A stretch of DNA of 64,000 bases, taken from contig CAVYWA010000005.1 in NCBI GenBank assembly GCA_963772165.1, positions 1 through 64,000 of the forward strand, read 5' to 3'. Positions 17,310 through 26,044 of the stretch are shown here, in pieces (within the stretch, counting starts at the first letter, position 1; each line of letters begins with the position of its first letter). Source of the stretch: JAGVPT01 sp963772165. GTDB lineage: Bacteria > Bacteroidota > Ignavibacteria > UBA10030 > UBA8401. The notes under the pieces are model-generated. The model had not been told where the DNA came from. It ran no database searches and saw only the letters and a list, made by a program, of their open reading frames with translations. Made by a program: the position numbers and the translations under genes.

Positions 17310-19916
17310 ATGATGAAACGATGGTACACTCCACTTCAGAAAATGATTTTTGTATGCTTGCTCGCCGCAGCATCTACTCATACCCAACCCCTAAATCCCG
17401 TCGCCGACCCTCGCTCTGTAGTCACGGAAGGAAATGCGCGTTTTACCATTATGACTCCGGAACTCATCCGCATGGAGTGGAGCGATCAGCGGCAGTTTGA
17501 AGATCGAGCCTCTCTTGTCTTCATCAACCGCCGACTTGAGTCCCCGCACTTTACGGCGCACAGGGACACTGGATGGGTCGTCCTTCAAACAGACCGGCTG
17601 AAACTTGAATACCTTCCGGATGGGAACCCCTTTTCTCCATCGAATCTCCGCATCAGTTTCGGACTGAACGGCAAGACGGTTCAGTGGTATCCCGGGCTGG
17701 AGGATCGGGGAAATCTCGGCGGAACAATCAGGACTCTCGACGGCGTAAAAGGAGAAACGAAACTTGAACCCGGAATTCTTTCGCGGGACGGATGGGTTCT
17801 TGTCGATGACAGCGATCGCCCGCTCTTCGACAATTCGGATTGGCCCTGGGTGACAGTCCGGCCGGAGGCAAAACATCAGGACTGGTATTTCTTTGGTTAC
17901 GGTCACGACTACCGGAAAGCGATGCTCGATTTTACGAAGGTCGCGGGAAAAATTCCGATGCCTCCGCGATTTGCATTCGGTCTCTGGTGGTCCCGGTACT
18001 GGGCGTACACGGATGAAGAGTTCAAAAATCTTGTCTCCGAATTCAGAATACACGATGTTCCGCTTGATGTGCTCGTCATTGACATGGACTGGCACCAAAC
18101 ATTTGATTTACGGTGGGGGCGTTCGCCAAAAGATCAGGCAGGTCAAATGCTCGGATGGACCGGATACACGTGGGATCGGAATTACTTCCCGGATCCTCAA
18201 GGTTTTCTTGCCTGGTGCGACAGCGAGGGATTGAAGACGCCATTGAATCTTCATCCTGCTTCCGGTATCCAGCCGCACGAAGATCATTATCCCGAAATGG
18301 CGCTGGCGATGGGAATCGACACTGCGACGAAAAAATACGTTCCGTTCGATATCGTCGACAAGAAATTTGCCACGAACTATATGAACCTGATCATTCACCC
18401 GCTCGAACATCAGGGCGTCGATTTCTGGTGGCTGGACTGGCAGCAATGGGGAACGACGAAAATTCCCGGCGTGACGCCGACGTGGTGGCTCAACTATGTT
18501 TTTTTCACCGACATGGAACGCAGGAAAGCGGACAGGCCGCTGCTCTTCCACCGATGGGGGGGACTCGGGAATCATCGTTACCAGATCGGGTTCTCCGGGG
18601 ACGTTGTGTCTGTTTGGGAATCGCTGGCCTTCCAACCGAAATTCACCGCAACGGCTGCAAACGTTGGATACGGATATTGGAGCCATGACATCGGCGGCCA
18701 CATGCCGGGGGAAATCTCTCCCGAACTCTACACGCGGTGGATTCAGTGGGGTGTGTTCAGTCCGATCCTTCGGACGCACGTCACGAAGAACAGCAAAGGA
18801 GAGCGAAGAATCTGGGCGTATCCGGACGATCAGTTCCGGATGATGCGCGATGCGATTCTTCTTCGGTACTCGCTCGTTCCGTACATTTACACTGCAGCAC
18901 ACAATGCTTACGAAACCGGTATTTCCATTGTTCACCCGATGTACTACGATGATCCCGAATCGCAGGAGGCATATGAATTCAGCGGAGAGTACCGTTTCGG
19001 GAACGATATGATCGTCGCGCCTGTCGCAGTTGCCGTCGATTCCTCGAATCTCCTCGCTGAAAAGAAAGTTTGGCTTCCTGCCGGTCAATGGACTGAATGG
19101 TTCACGGGGCATCATCTTACGGGACCCGGTATCTTTGTCCGTCATTACGCCGAGGATCAAATACCAGTCTTCGTGCGAGATGGAGCGATCATTCCAATGC
19201 AGCCGAAGATGCGATCGACGCACGAAGCACCGGTCGATCCTTTGATCCTGACTGTTTTCCCCGGAGATTCCGGTTCATGTGACGTGTATGAAGATGAGGG
19301 GAATACACTTGGCTATCAGGAGGGCCGGTCGGCCACAACTCATGTTGAGATGAAACAAACGACGCTTGGCAACCTCACCGTGCAGATTTCACCAACGAGC
19401 GGGAGTTATCCAGGGATGAAAAGAACTCGTGCGTACGAAATCCGTTTCGTCAATTGCACCAATCCCGAGTCCGTGCTCTGCAACGGTGAATCTATTGTTC
19501 GCACGAATCAGGAATCGGGTCAGGGTTGGAGGTATGATGGAGAATCGATGACGCTCATTATTCGAACGCAGTCATTCGAAATAGAGCAACCCGTGGAAGT
19601 GCGTGTTACAAAGCGAAACCTCGCAGGTGAAAATGTGGAAATCGCGGATGGTTTCAAGAATAAAATTGAACGGCTCCGTCGTGTCGCCGGGCTTATCAAC
19701 CAAACGGCTTGGCCGAATGACTGGTCTCCGGACGTCCTGGTCCATGCAGAGCAGACCGGCAACCGAATTTCGCTTCATCCTGAAAATCTCAATGCCGAAT
19801 TGCTGGGGCTGAAATCGGATCTGCGCGACCTGCCCGGGGCGCTGGATTCGCTAAAGGTTCAAGAATCGGTCATCCAGCAAGTGCGGGCACATCTGCGCGA
19901 AATTCTCGGTCCGTAA
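17310..19916 (+). CDS. Glycoside hydrolase family 31 (secreted alpha-glycosidase)
   Basis: An 868-residue exported GH31 enzyme that would remove alpha-linked glucose, xylose or galactose from oligosaccharides. I chose the ATG at 17310 with AAAGGA upstream; a signal peptide with FVCLLAAAS follows. The N-terminal beta-sandwich (about residues 40-200) leads to the barrel, with FAFGLWWSRYW and VLVIDMDWH. The nucleophile Asp is in DFWWLDWQQWG and the acid Asp in FSGDVVSVWESL. C-terminal beta domains and a helical tail follow. It closes the L-arabinose cluster, so it probably works on plant hemicellulose or arabinogalactan side chains outside the cytoplasm. The specificity is open. Confidence 0.92.
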   Translation: MMKRWYTPLQKMIFVCLLAAASTHTQPLNPVADPRSVVTEGNARFTIMTPELIRMEWSDQRQFEDRASLVFINRRLESPHFTAHRDTGWVVLQTDRLKLEYLPDGNPFSPSNLRISFGLNGKTVQWYPGLEDRGNLGGTIRTLDGVKGETKLEPGILSRDGWVLVDDSDRPLFDNSDWPWVTVRPEAKHQDWYFFGYGHDYRKAMLDFTKVAGKIPMPPRFAFGLWWSRYWAYTDEEFKNLVSEFRIHDVPLDVLVIDMDWHQTFDLRWGRSPKDQAGQMLGWTGYTWDRNYFPDPQGFLAWCDSEGLKTPLNLHPASGIQPHEDHYPEMALAMGIDTATKKYVPFDIVDKKFATNYMNLIIHPLEHQGVDFWWLDWQQWGTTKIPGVTPTWWLNYVFFTDMERRKADRPLLFHRWGGLGNHRYQIGFSGDVVSVWESLAFQPKFTATAANVGYGYWSHDIGGHMPGEISPELYTRWIQWGVFSPILRTHVTKNSKGERRIWAYPDDQFRMMRDAILLRYSLVPYIYTAAHNAYETGISIVHPMYYDDPESQEAYEFSGEYRFGNDMIVAPVAVAVDSSNLLAEKKVWLPAGQWTEWFTGHHLTGPGIFVRHYAEDQIPVFVRDGAIIPMQPKMRSTHEAPVDPLILTVFPGDSGSCDVYEDEGNTLGYQEGRSATTHVEMKQTTLGNLTVQISPTSGSYPGMKRTRAYEIRFVNCTNPESVLCNGESIVRTNQESGQGWRYDGESMTLIIRTQSFEIEQPVEVRVTKRNLAGENVEIADGFKNKIERLRRVAGLINQTAWPNDWSPDVLVHAEQTGNRISLHPENLNAELLGLKSDLRDLPGALDSLKVQESVIQQVRAHLREILGP

Positions 19917-20250
19917 ACGCGAATTCAATGGAAATGTGACAACAGAGGTCCGGCGGCGTCCTCATTTGAGTGTAGCTATGACAATAGCTGAGTAAGGTCA
20001 TTCTGAACGCGCCGAAGAACGGCGGGAGATGGATGACAGCACAACAGATTTTTGAGATGACTCTTATTCAAATGAGGAAATTACCAGAAGTCCTGATATA
20101 TTGCCAAATGGATTTCTCTTAAGTATATTATACAATACCACCCCTTCATTGTAGGAGGAAGGGCAGTTTCGATTGCCGTTCCGCATGTGAACATGTCCGC
20201 GATTTTTACGAAGAGAAATCAACTTCATCAATAGTATTATTGTATACTTT
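19917..20250. other. Intergenic region, no gene seen
   Basis: A 334-base gap between the GH31 gene and the radical SAM gene. It contains GGTCATTCTGAACGCGCCGA near 19995, which resembles a widespread dispersed repeat opening. A TTAAGTATATTATACAAT stretch near 20119-20136 could serve as a promoter box for the next gene. Nothing else is seen. Confidence 0.35.
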
Positions 20251-21273
20251 ATGTCTTTACTTCTGAACGATTCGCTCAATTATCTCTCCAAACTTACACT
20301 GCGCAGGACTTTCAATATTGCTAAAGTCATTTCGTCGTACTTTGTTTCAAAGTATTCTAAAAAGCCGGTTCAGTGGGGCTTGCCGATTTCCGTTTTTATA
20401 GAACCAACAACATCGTGCAATCTGCGGTGTCCGGAATGCCCCAGTGGATTACGTTCATTTACACGTCCCACGGGGATGCTAAAGACCAATCTCTACGAAA
20501 AAATTATTGACGATCTTGCGCCGTCTCTTTCATATTTGATTTTCTATTTTCAAGGTGAGCCGTATTTACATCCAAAATTTTTAGAGATGGTTACGTATGC
20601 CAATAAAAAGAAAATTTATACTGAGACGAGCACGAACGCACATTACTTGAATGAAGAAAATGCACGGCGCACCGTTGAAAGCGGGTTGGACCGTCTGACT
20701 GTATCCATCGATGGAACGACCCAGGAAACGTATGAACAGTACCGCGTTGGCGGGTCGTTGGAGAAAGTTATCACAGGAACAAAAAACGTTATCGCATGGA
20801 AAAAGAAATTGAAATCCACCACTCCGTGCGTTGTGTTTCAATTTCTCGTCGTGAAACCGAATGAGCACCAAGTGGACGATGCAAAACAACTGGCAAAAGA
20901 ACTCGGCGTTGACATGGTTTTATTCAAAACTGCGCAGATTTATGATTATGAGCATGGCAGCGACCTTATTCCAACGTTAGACAATTATTCACGATACAAA
21001 AAAAATAACGACGGCACATACTCTATTAAAAATAAGCTGCTCAACCATTGCTGGAAGCTGTGGAAAGGCTGCGTGATCACGTGGGACGGCGCTGTTGTAC
21101 CGTGTTGCTTCGATAAAGATGCTCAACATACTTTGGGAGATCTTTCCGTCTCGTCGTTCAAAGAAGTTTGGCAAGGCGAGCCGTATCAACAATTCAGAAG
21201 GTCAATTCTGAAATCCCGAAAAGAAATAGATATCTGCAAAAATTGCACGGAAGGATTAAAAGTATTTGCGTAG
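20251..21273 (+). CDS. Radical SAM/SPASM domain protein
   Basis: A 340-residue enzyme with a radical SAM core and a C-terminal SPASM-like auxiliary cluster domain. The [4Fe-4S] motif is CNLRCPEC (CxxxCxxC, about residues 53-60), followed by YFQGEPYLHPKF and TNAHYLN, and VSIDGTTQETYEQYR in the barrel. The auxiliary cysteines are in GCVITWDGAVVPCCFDKD and ICKNC near the C terminus. This type modifies peptides or small molecules. The absence of a recognisable precursor peptide next to it means that the substrate cannot be named. It stands alone between two intergenic regions. Confidence 0.9.
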   Translation: MSLLLNDSLNYLSKLTLRRTFNIAKVISSYFVSKYSKKPVQWGLPISVFIEPTTSCNLRCPECPSGLRSFTRPTGMLKTNLYEKIIDDLAPSLSYLIFYFQGEPYLHPKFLEMVTYANKKKIYTETSTNAHYLNEENARRTVESGLDRLTVSIDGTTQETYEQYRVGGSLEKVITGTKNVIAWKKKLKSTTPCVVFQFLVVKPNEHQVDDAKQLAKELGVDMVLFKTAQIYDYEHGSDLIPTLDNYSRYKKNNDGTYSIKNKLLNHCWKLWKGCVITWDGAVVPCCFDKDAQHTLGDLSVSSFKEVWQGEPYQQFRRSILKSRKEIDICKNCTEGLKVFA

Positions 21274-21564
21274 AGGCTGGTTCAAAAGAGAGGATACTAT
21301 TCTCTGAGTTTGAATATTGTGATATTGCCGGTTAACGCATAAGACGCGTGGCGATGTCGCAAAGGATGACCCTTGTGGTGCAAACTACGAGGATTTTTTT
21401 ATCGGCTCGCTCAACCTCGGCAGCGTCTTGATCCAATAAGTAACAACAAGCGCTTTCTTGCCCGCAAAAAAACATCAAGACTCCCGCAATGGTTACCGAG
21501 TGAGTTTCCTCCGGACGAGAATTGGAAAAAAAATCGGGAATGAAAATGGGTGAGCTTTCGTTCG

Positions 21565-21647
21565 TGCCCGAGGGGAGACTTGAACTCCCATGCCCTTGCG
21601 AGCGCTGCCTCCTGAAGACAGTGTGTCTGCCATTTCACCACTCGGGC
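21565..21647 (-). tRNA. tRNA-Leu (anticodon CAG)
   Basis: An 83-base class II tRNA. Read on the minus strand, the acceptor stem is GCCCGAG with CTCGGGC, the D arm contains AATGGCAGAC, the anticodon stem is CTGTC/GGCAG with loop TTCAGGA (anticodon CAG), and a long variable arm precedes the T arm GGGAGTTCAAGTCTCCC. CCA is not encoded. Confidence 0.93.
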
Positions 21648-21705
21648 GAAAATCTAAAATAAAGATACAAAATTGCTCACGTCAAATCAATATCTAGATA
21701 ATTGT

Positions 21706-21734
21706 GGTAGCGGGCTATTTTGAAGAATAACGTC
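21706..21734 (+). repeat. Degenerate solo arm of the R palindromic element
   Basis: GGTAGCGGGCTATTTTGAAG, then AATAACGTC, matches the left arm of the complete element at 26638 (GGTAGTGGGATCTTTTGAAG, then AATAAAGTC) with only a few changes. No matching right arm is present nearby, so this is a decayed or one-ended copy. Confidence 0.5.
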
Positions 21735-21913
21735 CCGAAATGACCACCTTCCAGAATTGTGAGGCGGTTGATTTCCAATGCTGTTTTATTAAGGGGATCC
21801 CACATAGATCTCATGGAAAATCAAATACGATGAATTATTTTTGTTCTCAAACGGAGATTTTGTATCTTTGTCGTCGCAGGTGCAATGAAAGAAGAATTTG
21901 TGAGCTTAAAAGT

Positions 21914-21943
21914 CGCCAGAGGTTCAGTTCTGGCTTTTTGGCG
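21914..21943 (+). promoter_or_regulatory. Terminator/alternative-helix structure in the terC leader
   Basis: GCCAGA at 21915-21920 pairs with TCTGGC at 21929-21934 and is followed by five T, as in a Rho-independent terminator. A competing helix is possible between CGCCA at 21914-21918 and TGGCG at 21939-21943, which would include the T run in a loop. Such mutually exclusive helices are typical of attenuators. TerC genes often follow a manganese (yybP-ykoY) riboswitch; I do not see its conserved GGGGAGUA-type core here. Confidence 0.35.
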
Positions 21944-22037
21944 GGGAGACATTACGTAGTGATGCGTACCATTGCACATGGAAAATACATTGCAGAACAT
22001 CAGTTCATAGATTTTTTTTCAGAGTACAATAACAATC

Positions 22038-22868
22038 ATGTCCGTTCGGAAGGCAATTATCTGGAGCATCTTTTGGATCGTGCTTTCGTTGTTGATGAAT
22101 GTTGGCGTCTATTTCGCTTTTGGGGAAGAAAAAGCGTTGGCATTTTTCACCGGCTACGTCATAGAGAAATCCCTCAGTGTCGATAATCTTTTCGTCTTCC
22201 TTCTCATCTTCACCTACTTTAAAATCCAGCCTTTACAACAACGCCGGGTGCTGAATTTTGGAATTATCGGAGTCGTGATACTCCGGGGCATGTTGATTTT
22301 GCTTGGAACTGCGCTCGTGAAAGAATTCCACTGGGTGATGTATCTGTTTGGCGTTGTCATTCTCTATTCAGGGTACCAGATAACGTTTGGAGAGGAAAAG
22401 AAGATCGAGCCGGACCGAAACCTTATTCTCAAGGTCTTTCGGAAATTCATCCCGGTGTCGAGCGGTACCGCCGACGGTCGATTTTTTTTGCGCGAGAAAG
22501 GGGTGCTCCACGCTTCATCACTGTTTGTTGTTTTGCTCATCATTGAAACGACGGATGTTGTCTTCGCTGTGGATTCCATCCCGGCAATTTTTGCCATTAC
22601 CACCGATCCCCTTATCGTGTTTAGTTCGAACATGATGGCCGTGCTGGGTTTGAGGTCGATGTACTTCGTTCTTGAAAACGGTCAGCAAAAATTTGAGTAT
22701 ATGAAGTACGGAGTAGGTGTTGTGCTTGCGTATGTCGGTGCGAAGATGCTTCTTATGGATGTTGTTACCATTAACCTAGCATTTTCCCTCTTGATTATCG
22801 CAAGTATTTTAGGTTTTTCAGTATTATTGTCGTACGCCGTCAAGCCAAAGCGATCTATTTCTTCATAG
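22038..22868 (+). CDS. TerC family integral membrane protein
   Basis: A 276-residue inner-membrane protein with about seven transmembrane segments. TerC/Alx proteins are linked to metal ion handling, in particular manganese export during protein secretion, and to tellurite resistance. Conserved features seen are EKSLSVDNLFVF with the acidic residues in TM2, VILRGMLI, and the family signature IIETTDVVFAVDSIPAIFA, and later SNMMAVLGLRSMYF. Length is normal. It is a single gene with a leader of over 100 bases that has terminator-like structure. Confidence 0.93.
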   Translation: MSVRKAIIWSIFWIVLSLLMNVGVYFAFGEEKALAFFTGYVIEKSLSVDNLFVFLLIFTYFKIQPLQQRRVLNFGIIGVVILRGMLILLGTALVKEFHWVMYLFGVVILYSGYQITFGEEKKIEPDRNLILKVFRKFIPVSSGTADGRFFLREKGVLHASSLFVVLLIIETTDVVFAVDSIPAIFAITTDPLIVFSSNMMAVLGLRSMYFVLENGQQKFEYMKYGVGVVLAYVGAKMLLMDVVTINLAFSLLIIASILGFSVLLSYAVKPKRSISS

Positions 22869-22964
22869 CGGTCACGAGCCGGGTGCGATTTTTTTTATCA
22901 TTGCCAGAACCTCTTTACTTTGAGTGATTTTTTTTACCTCCTATAAATTAATAATGAGCTGTTC

Positions 22965-24674
22965 ATGAAAAAAAGTCTTTTTTGTCTAGTAGTTTTTTTG
23001 TCTTCGAGCATTTCGCTTTTTTCTCAGACGGTGTATTTGCCGGCGACGCATGAAGTGTATAAATTTCTTGACGAGATGGCGGCAAAACAGGTTATCACGG
23101 ATTATCGGGATGCCGTGAAACCGCTTTCCCGGCAAGCTATTGCAAAATTTTTGATTCGCATTGATAGTGTGAACATCCGATTGACAACCGTGGAGCAAGA
23201 AGAACTTAAGTTTTACAAAGAAGAATTTTATGGAGAAATGAAAAACCTCAATTACGCCAATCTTTCGGAGGAGCGCTCTCACTTTTACAGCTATCAAAGT
23301 GAACCCTCTCGGTTTGCAGTTGATCTTATCGGTTCGGCGTCGGACAATCATATGGCAGACGGTAAAACTCTTTCCGAACTTACGAACGGTATTTTCGCGT
23401 ATGGGAATGTGGGGAGCAGTGTGGGCGCATATTTTTACTATCACGACTCTCACGATGGCGGTTCATACGTTAGTGCATTAGGGACTCAACCTGGCTCTCA
23501 AGCGGCGTTGCGCCCTCTTACCCCTTTGCCCGCTGCCGTGATAACGAACCCATGGGCTTCATCCAGCGCTTTTGATTACGATGTATTTTACGGCCAGCTG
23601 AATGTTGATCTTGGATTTGTCACTTTGACGGCGGAGCAAATGCAGAATGTCTGGGGCTCGGGTGAAAACGGCAATATAATTCTTTCGACCAAAGCTCCAG
23701 CGTATCCGGAATTGAAGCTGCACGCGAGAGTCAGCAAAGATATCGATTTCACCTATATCCATGGGTGGCTTTTTTCCGGAATCATCGATACTGCACAAAC
23801 ATACAACACACAGTACTGGGGAATTAGGCCGATCTACATGAATAAATACATCGCGGCGAATATGCTGGAAATAACGCCGTGGAATGGCGTCAATATTGCC
23901 GTCGGGGAATCGGAAATTTATGGAGGGCCGGGACGCCAGCCGGAATTATTGTATTTGATTCCGATCATGTTTTTCAAAACGGCCGAGCACTATTTGGGCA
24001 ATGAGGATAATTCTCAAATATATTTTAATTTCAAATTCGACGTTGTGAAAAATTTTGACTTCTACTTCCCGATTTTTTTTGATGAATTCTCGACGACAAA
24101 ATTTCTTAGCCCTACGCAAAATCACAATCAATTGGGGTTCACCATAGGCGGTAATGCGTACGACCTTTTTTATCACGATACAAGAATCAATGTCGAATAC
24201 ACGCGCATTAATCCGTGGGTGTACAATCATCAGTATGTGGAGGACACGTATCAAAATCAGGGCGTCAACCTGGGTGATTGGATTGGACAGAACGCAGACC
24301 TTTTTTCGGTGAGCGTTTATCATCACCCGGCCTACAATCTTGAACTCGGACTCAAATTCCAGTCCTTGAGAAAGGGGGGCAAAGAATCTACCTATTATCA
24401 ATATTTTGCTAACGAACCGACTTTTTTGTACGGTCCCATCACCAAACAACAATCGTTCGGAGTTATAGGGAGTTATCAGCCGTTTCGCGACCTGTTCATA
24501 GATTTTCACGCGTTGCGAACGAGGTTCACCACTCAGATGACGTCGACATATACCGATAATACGGTGAGCCCTGCTTATAATGAATTTTTGAACAACCCAT
24601 TTGACTATTTGCTTGATCCAAGTTATTCCGGCAAATATGACTTTTTGATCGGAATTCGGTACAATGTGTATTGA
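22965..24674 (+). CDS. Wzi-like outer membrane beta-barrel protein (capsule assembly type)
   Basis: A 569-residue exported protein with a cleavable signal peptide (FLSSSISLFSQ). The rest is beta-rich with alternating aromatic residues and ends in a Tyr-containing strand (IRYNVY), as expected of an outer membrane barrel. Segments such as WGSGENGNIILSTKAPAYPELKL and GGPGRQPELLYLIPIMF resemble the capsule assembly Wzi family, which anchors capsular polysaccharide at the cell surface. The N-terminal helical part of about 100 residues (EVYKFLDEMAAKQ, SRQAIAKFLIRID) is typical of Bacteroidota relatives. The polysaccharide gene cluster is 20 kb away. Confidence in the barrel is high, in the exact role moderate. 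Confidence 0.72.
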   Translation: MKKSLFCLVVFLSSSISLFSQTVYLPATHEVYKFLDEMAAKQVITDYRDAVKPLSRQAIAKFLIRIDSVNIRLTTVEQEELKFYKEEFYGEMKNLNYANLSEERSHFYSYQSEPSRFAVDLIGSASDNHMADGKTLSELTNGIFAYGNVGSSVGAYFYYHDSHDGGSYVSALGTQPGSQAALRPLTPLPAAVITNPWASSSAFDYDVFYGQLNVDLGFVTLTAEQMQNVWGSGENGNIILSTKAPAYPELKLHARVSKDIDFTYIHGWLFSGIIDTAQTYNTQYWGIRPIYMNKYIAANMLEITPWNGVNIAVGESEIYGGPGRQPELLYLIPIMFFKTAEHYLGNEDNSQIYFNFKFDVVKNFDFYFPIFFDEFSTTKFLSPTQNHNQLGFTIGGNAYDLFYHDTRINVEYTRINPWVYNHQYVEDTYQNQGVNLGDWIGQNADLFSVSVYHHPAYNLELGLKFQSLRKGGKESTYYQYFANEPTFLYGPITKQQSFGVIGSYQPFRDLFIDFHALRTRFTTQMTSTYTDNTVSPAYNEFLNNPFDYLLDPSYSGKYDFLIGIRYNVY

Positions 24675-24790
24675 GTCGACATTGAGCTTTTTAGGTGTTT
24701 CACTACTTATACATGATCGGTGAGGATGACCACCGGGTTGATGGACATTTCCGCGCAATACACGACTTTTTCGCGGAATTTACCTTAAAC

Positions 24791-24813
24791 TTTGACACAT
24801 TGTTCGTGTCAAA
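24791..24813. promoter_or_regulatory. Perfect inverted repeat in front of the sigma factor gene
   Basis: TTTGACAC at 24791-24798 and GTGTCAAA at 24806-24813 form a perfect 8-bp inverted repeat with a 7-base spacer, 20 bases before the sigma factor start. It also contains TTGACA, a possible -35 box. It could be an operator or an mRNA hairpin that hides the weak ribosome binding site. Confidence 0.4.
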
Positions 24814-24833
24814 AAAGTACGGCGATATATTCG

Positions 24834-25385
24834 ATGGATCAACGCAGCGACCTTGAGCTGATTCGTGAGTTTAAGGATGGAAACGAGCAAGCATTCAACG
24901 GACTTGTCCTTCGGTATCAGGAAAAAATATACTGGGTCGTTCGGCGCCTTCTTCCCGACCACGACGAGGCTGACGATGTCGTACAAGACATTTTCGTCAA
25001 AGTCTACCGGTCGCTGAATTCATTTAAAGGCGATTCAAGTTTCTATACGTGGCTGTACAGAATTGCGATAAACTTGTCGCTCAATGAAATTCGCCGAAAG
25101 AAAACCCGGAAGACCTTTGCGCTCGATGATTCTGTTGCGCAGTATGAATCGGATGAAGTGCTTCCTCTCGAACGCATGGAGCGCGACGAGCGCACAAGGT
25201 TGATTAAAGAGGCGATCGACCGATTGCCGGAGAAGCAGAAAAAAGTTTTCGTGCTGAGGTACTATGAAGAATTGCCGTATGAAGAGATCTCCAAAATTCT
25301 CAAAACAAGCGTCGGCGGTTTAAAAGCAAATTATTTTCACGCTGTCAAAAAAATTGCAGAGTATGTCAAACATGGATTGCGATAG
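24834..25385 (+). CDS. ECF RNA polymerase sigma factor (RpoE/SigW type)
   Basis: A 183-residue group 4 sigma factor. I chose the ATG at 24834, which opens with MDQRSDLELIREFKDGNEQAF as in relatives; an upstream in-frame ATT/ATG at 24792 would run through the inverted repeat. Region 2 shows DEADDVVQDIFVKVYRSL and FYTWLYRIAINLSLNEIRRKK. Region 4 shows RLPEKQKKVFVLRYYEELPYEEIS and the recognition helix after it (SVGGLKANYFHAVKKI). The stop overlaps the following anti-sigma gene, so both are co-translated. The pair and the Spy-like gene after them suggest an envelope stress regulon. Confidence 0.94.
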   Translation: MDQRSDLELIREFKDGNEQAFNGLVLRYQEKIYWVVRRLLPDHDEADDVVQDIFVKVYRSLNSFKGDSSFYTWLYRIAINLSLNEIRRKKTRKTFALDDSVAQYESDEVLPLERMERDERTRLIKEAIDRLPEKQKKVFVLRYYEELPYEEISKILKTSVGGLKANYFHAVKKIAEYVKHGLR

Positions 25386-26028
25386 AATTCAATATTTCTT
25401 GGTTGGGTTGAGAGAAGGAACGATTTCTCAGGAAGAGCGGGAGGCCGTTGAACGGCATGTTGCGACGTGCGTTCGATGCACGAGTGATTTGCATTTGATC
25501 GATGACGCGTTCGATGCGCTGCGCAACGTTGACGATGAAGAAGTCCCGACTCATTATTTCACGAACCTTCTTCCGCGTATTCGCGAGAGGCTTGAAGAAC
25601 AGCCCGAAGCCGCATCGGGGTTTGCGCTGCCGTTGTGGATGCAGCGATTTCTTGCGCCTGTTTCAGCCGGTACGGTTCTGGCAAGCATGATCGGAATGTA
25701 CATCCTTTTCAACCCGCTGGCCGACACCACGCAATTCCATTTGAGGGAAATCGTTTCTGAGTTTCCCAAAGAAGATATTGAAGAGGTGGCAGAATCGGTT
25801 TCCTCCACCACTGTGCTGGCGAGAACAATGGAGCCGTCCCAGCGGTTGATGGAAACCATCTCGAACCCTGCCTTGGTTTCCCGCCAGATTGAGCGTGAAC
25901 TTGTCGACGATCAACTCGACCACGGGCATTCCCTGTCGATATTCCTTGCGGCTGAACATCCTTTTGAAGATATTAGCGACGAAGACGTGGATTCTGTCAT
26001 CAAGAAACTTAATGATACGTCATTATAA
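25372..26028 (+). CDS. Anti-sigma factor with zinc-finger (ZAS) domain
   Basis: A single-pass inner-membrane protein of about 218 residues. The ATG at 25372 overlaps the sigma gene by 14 bases (a second ATG lies at 25363). The N-terminal anti-sigma domain has ERHVATCVRC, the HxxxCxxC zinc motif. One transmembrane segment follows (about residues 105-122, FLAPVSAGTVLASMIGMYIL), then an acidic periplasmic C-terminal part. It should hold the ECF sigma factor inactive until an envelope signal leads to its release. The coupling with the sigma gene is typical. Confidence 0.88.
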   Translation: MDCDRIQYFLVGLREGTISQEEREAVERHVATCVRCTSDLHLIDDAFDALRNVDDEEVPTHYFTNLLPRIRERLEEQPEAASGFALPLWMQRFLAPVSAGTVLASMIGMYILFNPLADTTQFHLREIVSEFPKEDIEEVAESVSSTTVLARTMEPSQRLMETISNPALVSRQIERELVDDQLDHGHSLSIFLAAEHPFEDISDEDVDSVIKKLNDTSL

Positions 26029-26044
26029 ATTAGAGAAGGTCACC

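Noticed and set aside
18108..19223. Long minus-strand frame of 371 codons inside the GH31 gene
   Set aside because: Antisense shadow of a strongly conserved enzyme; the residue composition is not protein-like.
21411..21641. Minus-strand open frame of 76 codons
   Set aside because: Most of it is the tRNA-Leu gene read as protein.
21840..22037. yybP-ykoY manganese riboswitch upstream of terC
   Set aside because: GGGGAGA is present near 21943, but the other conserved bases and helices of the family are not visible to me.
21740..22186. Plus-strand frame of 148 codons upstream of and into the terC gene
   Set aside because: Its end overlaps terC in another frame, and it has no signature. The region more likely holds the terC leader.
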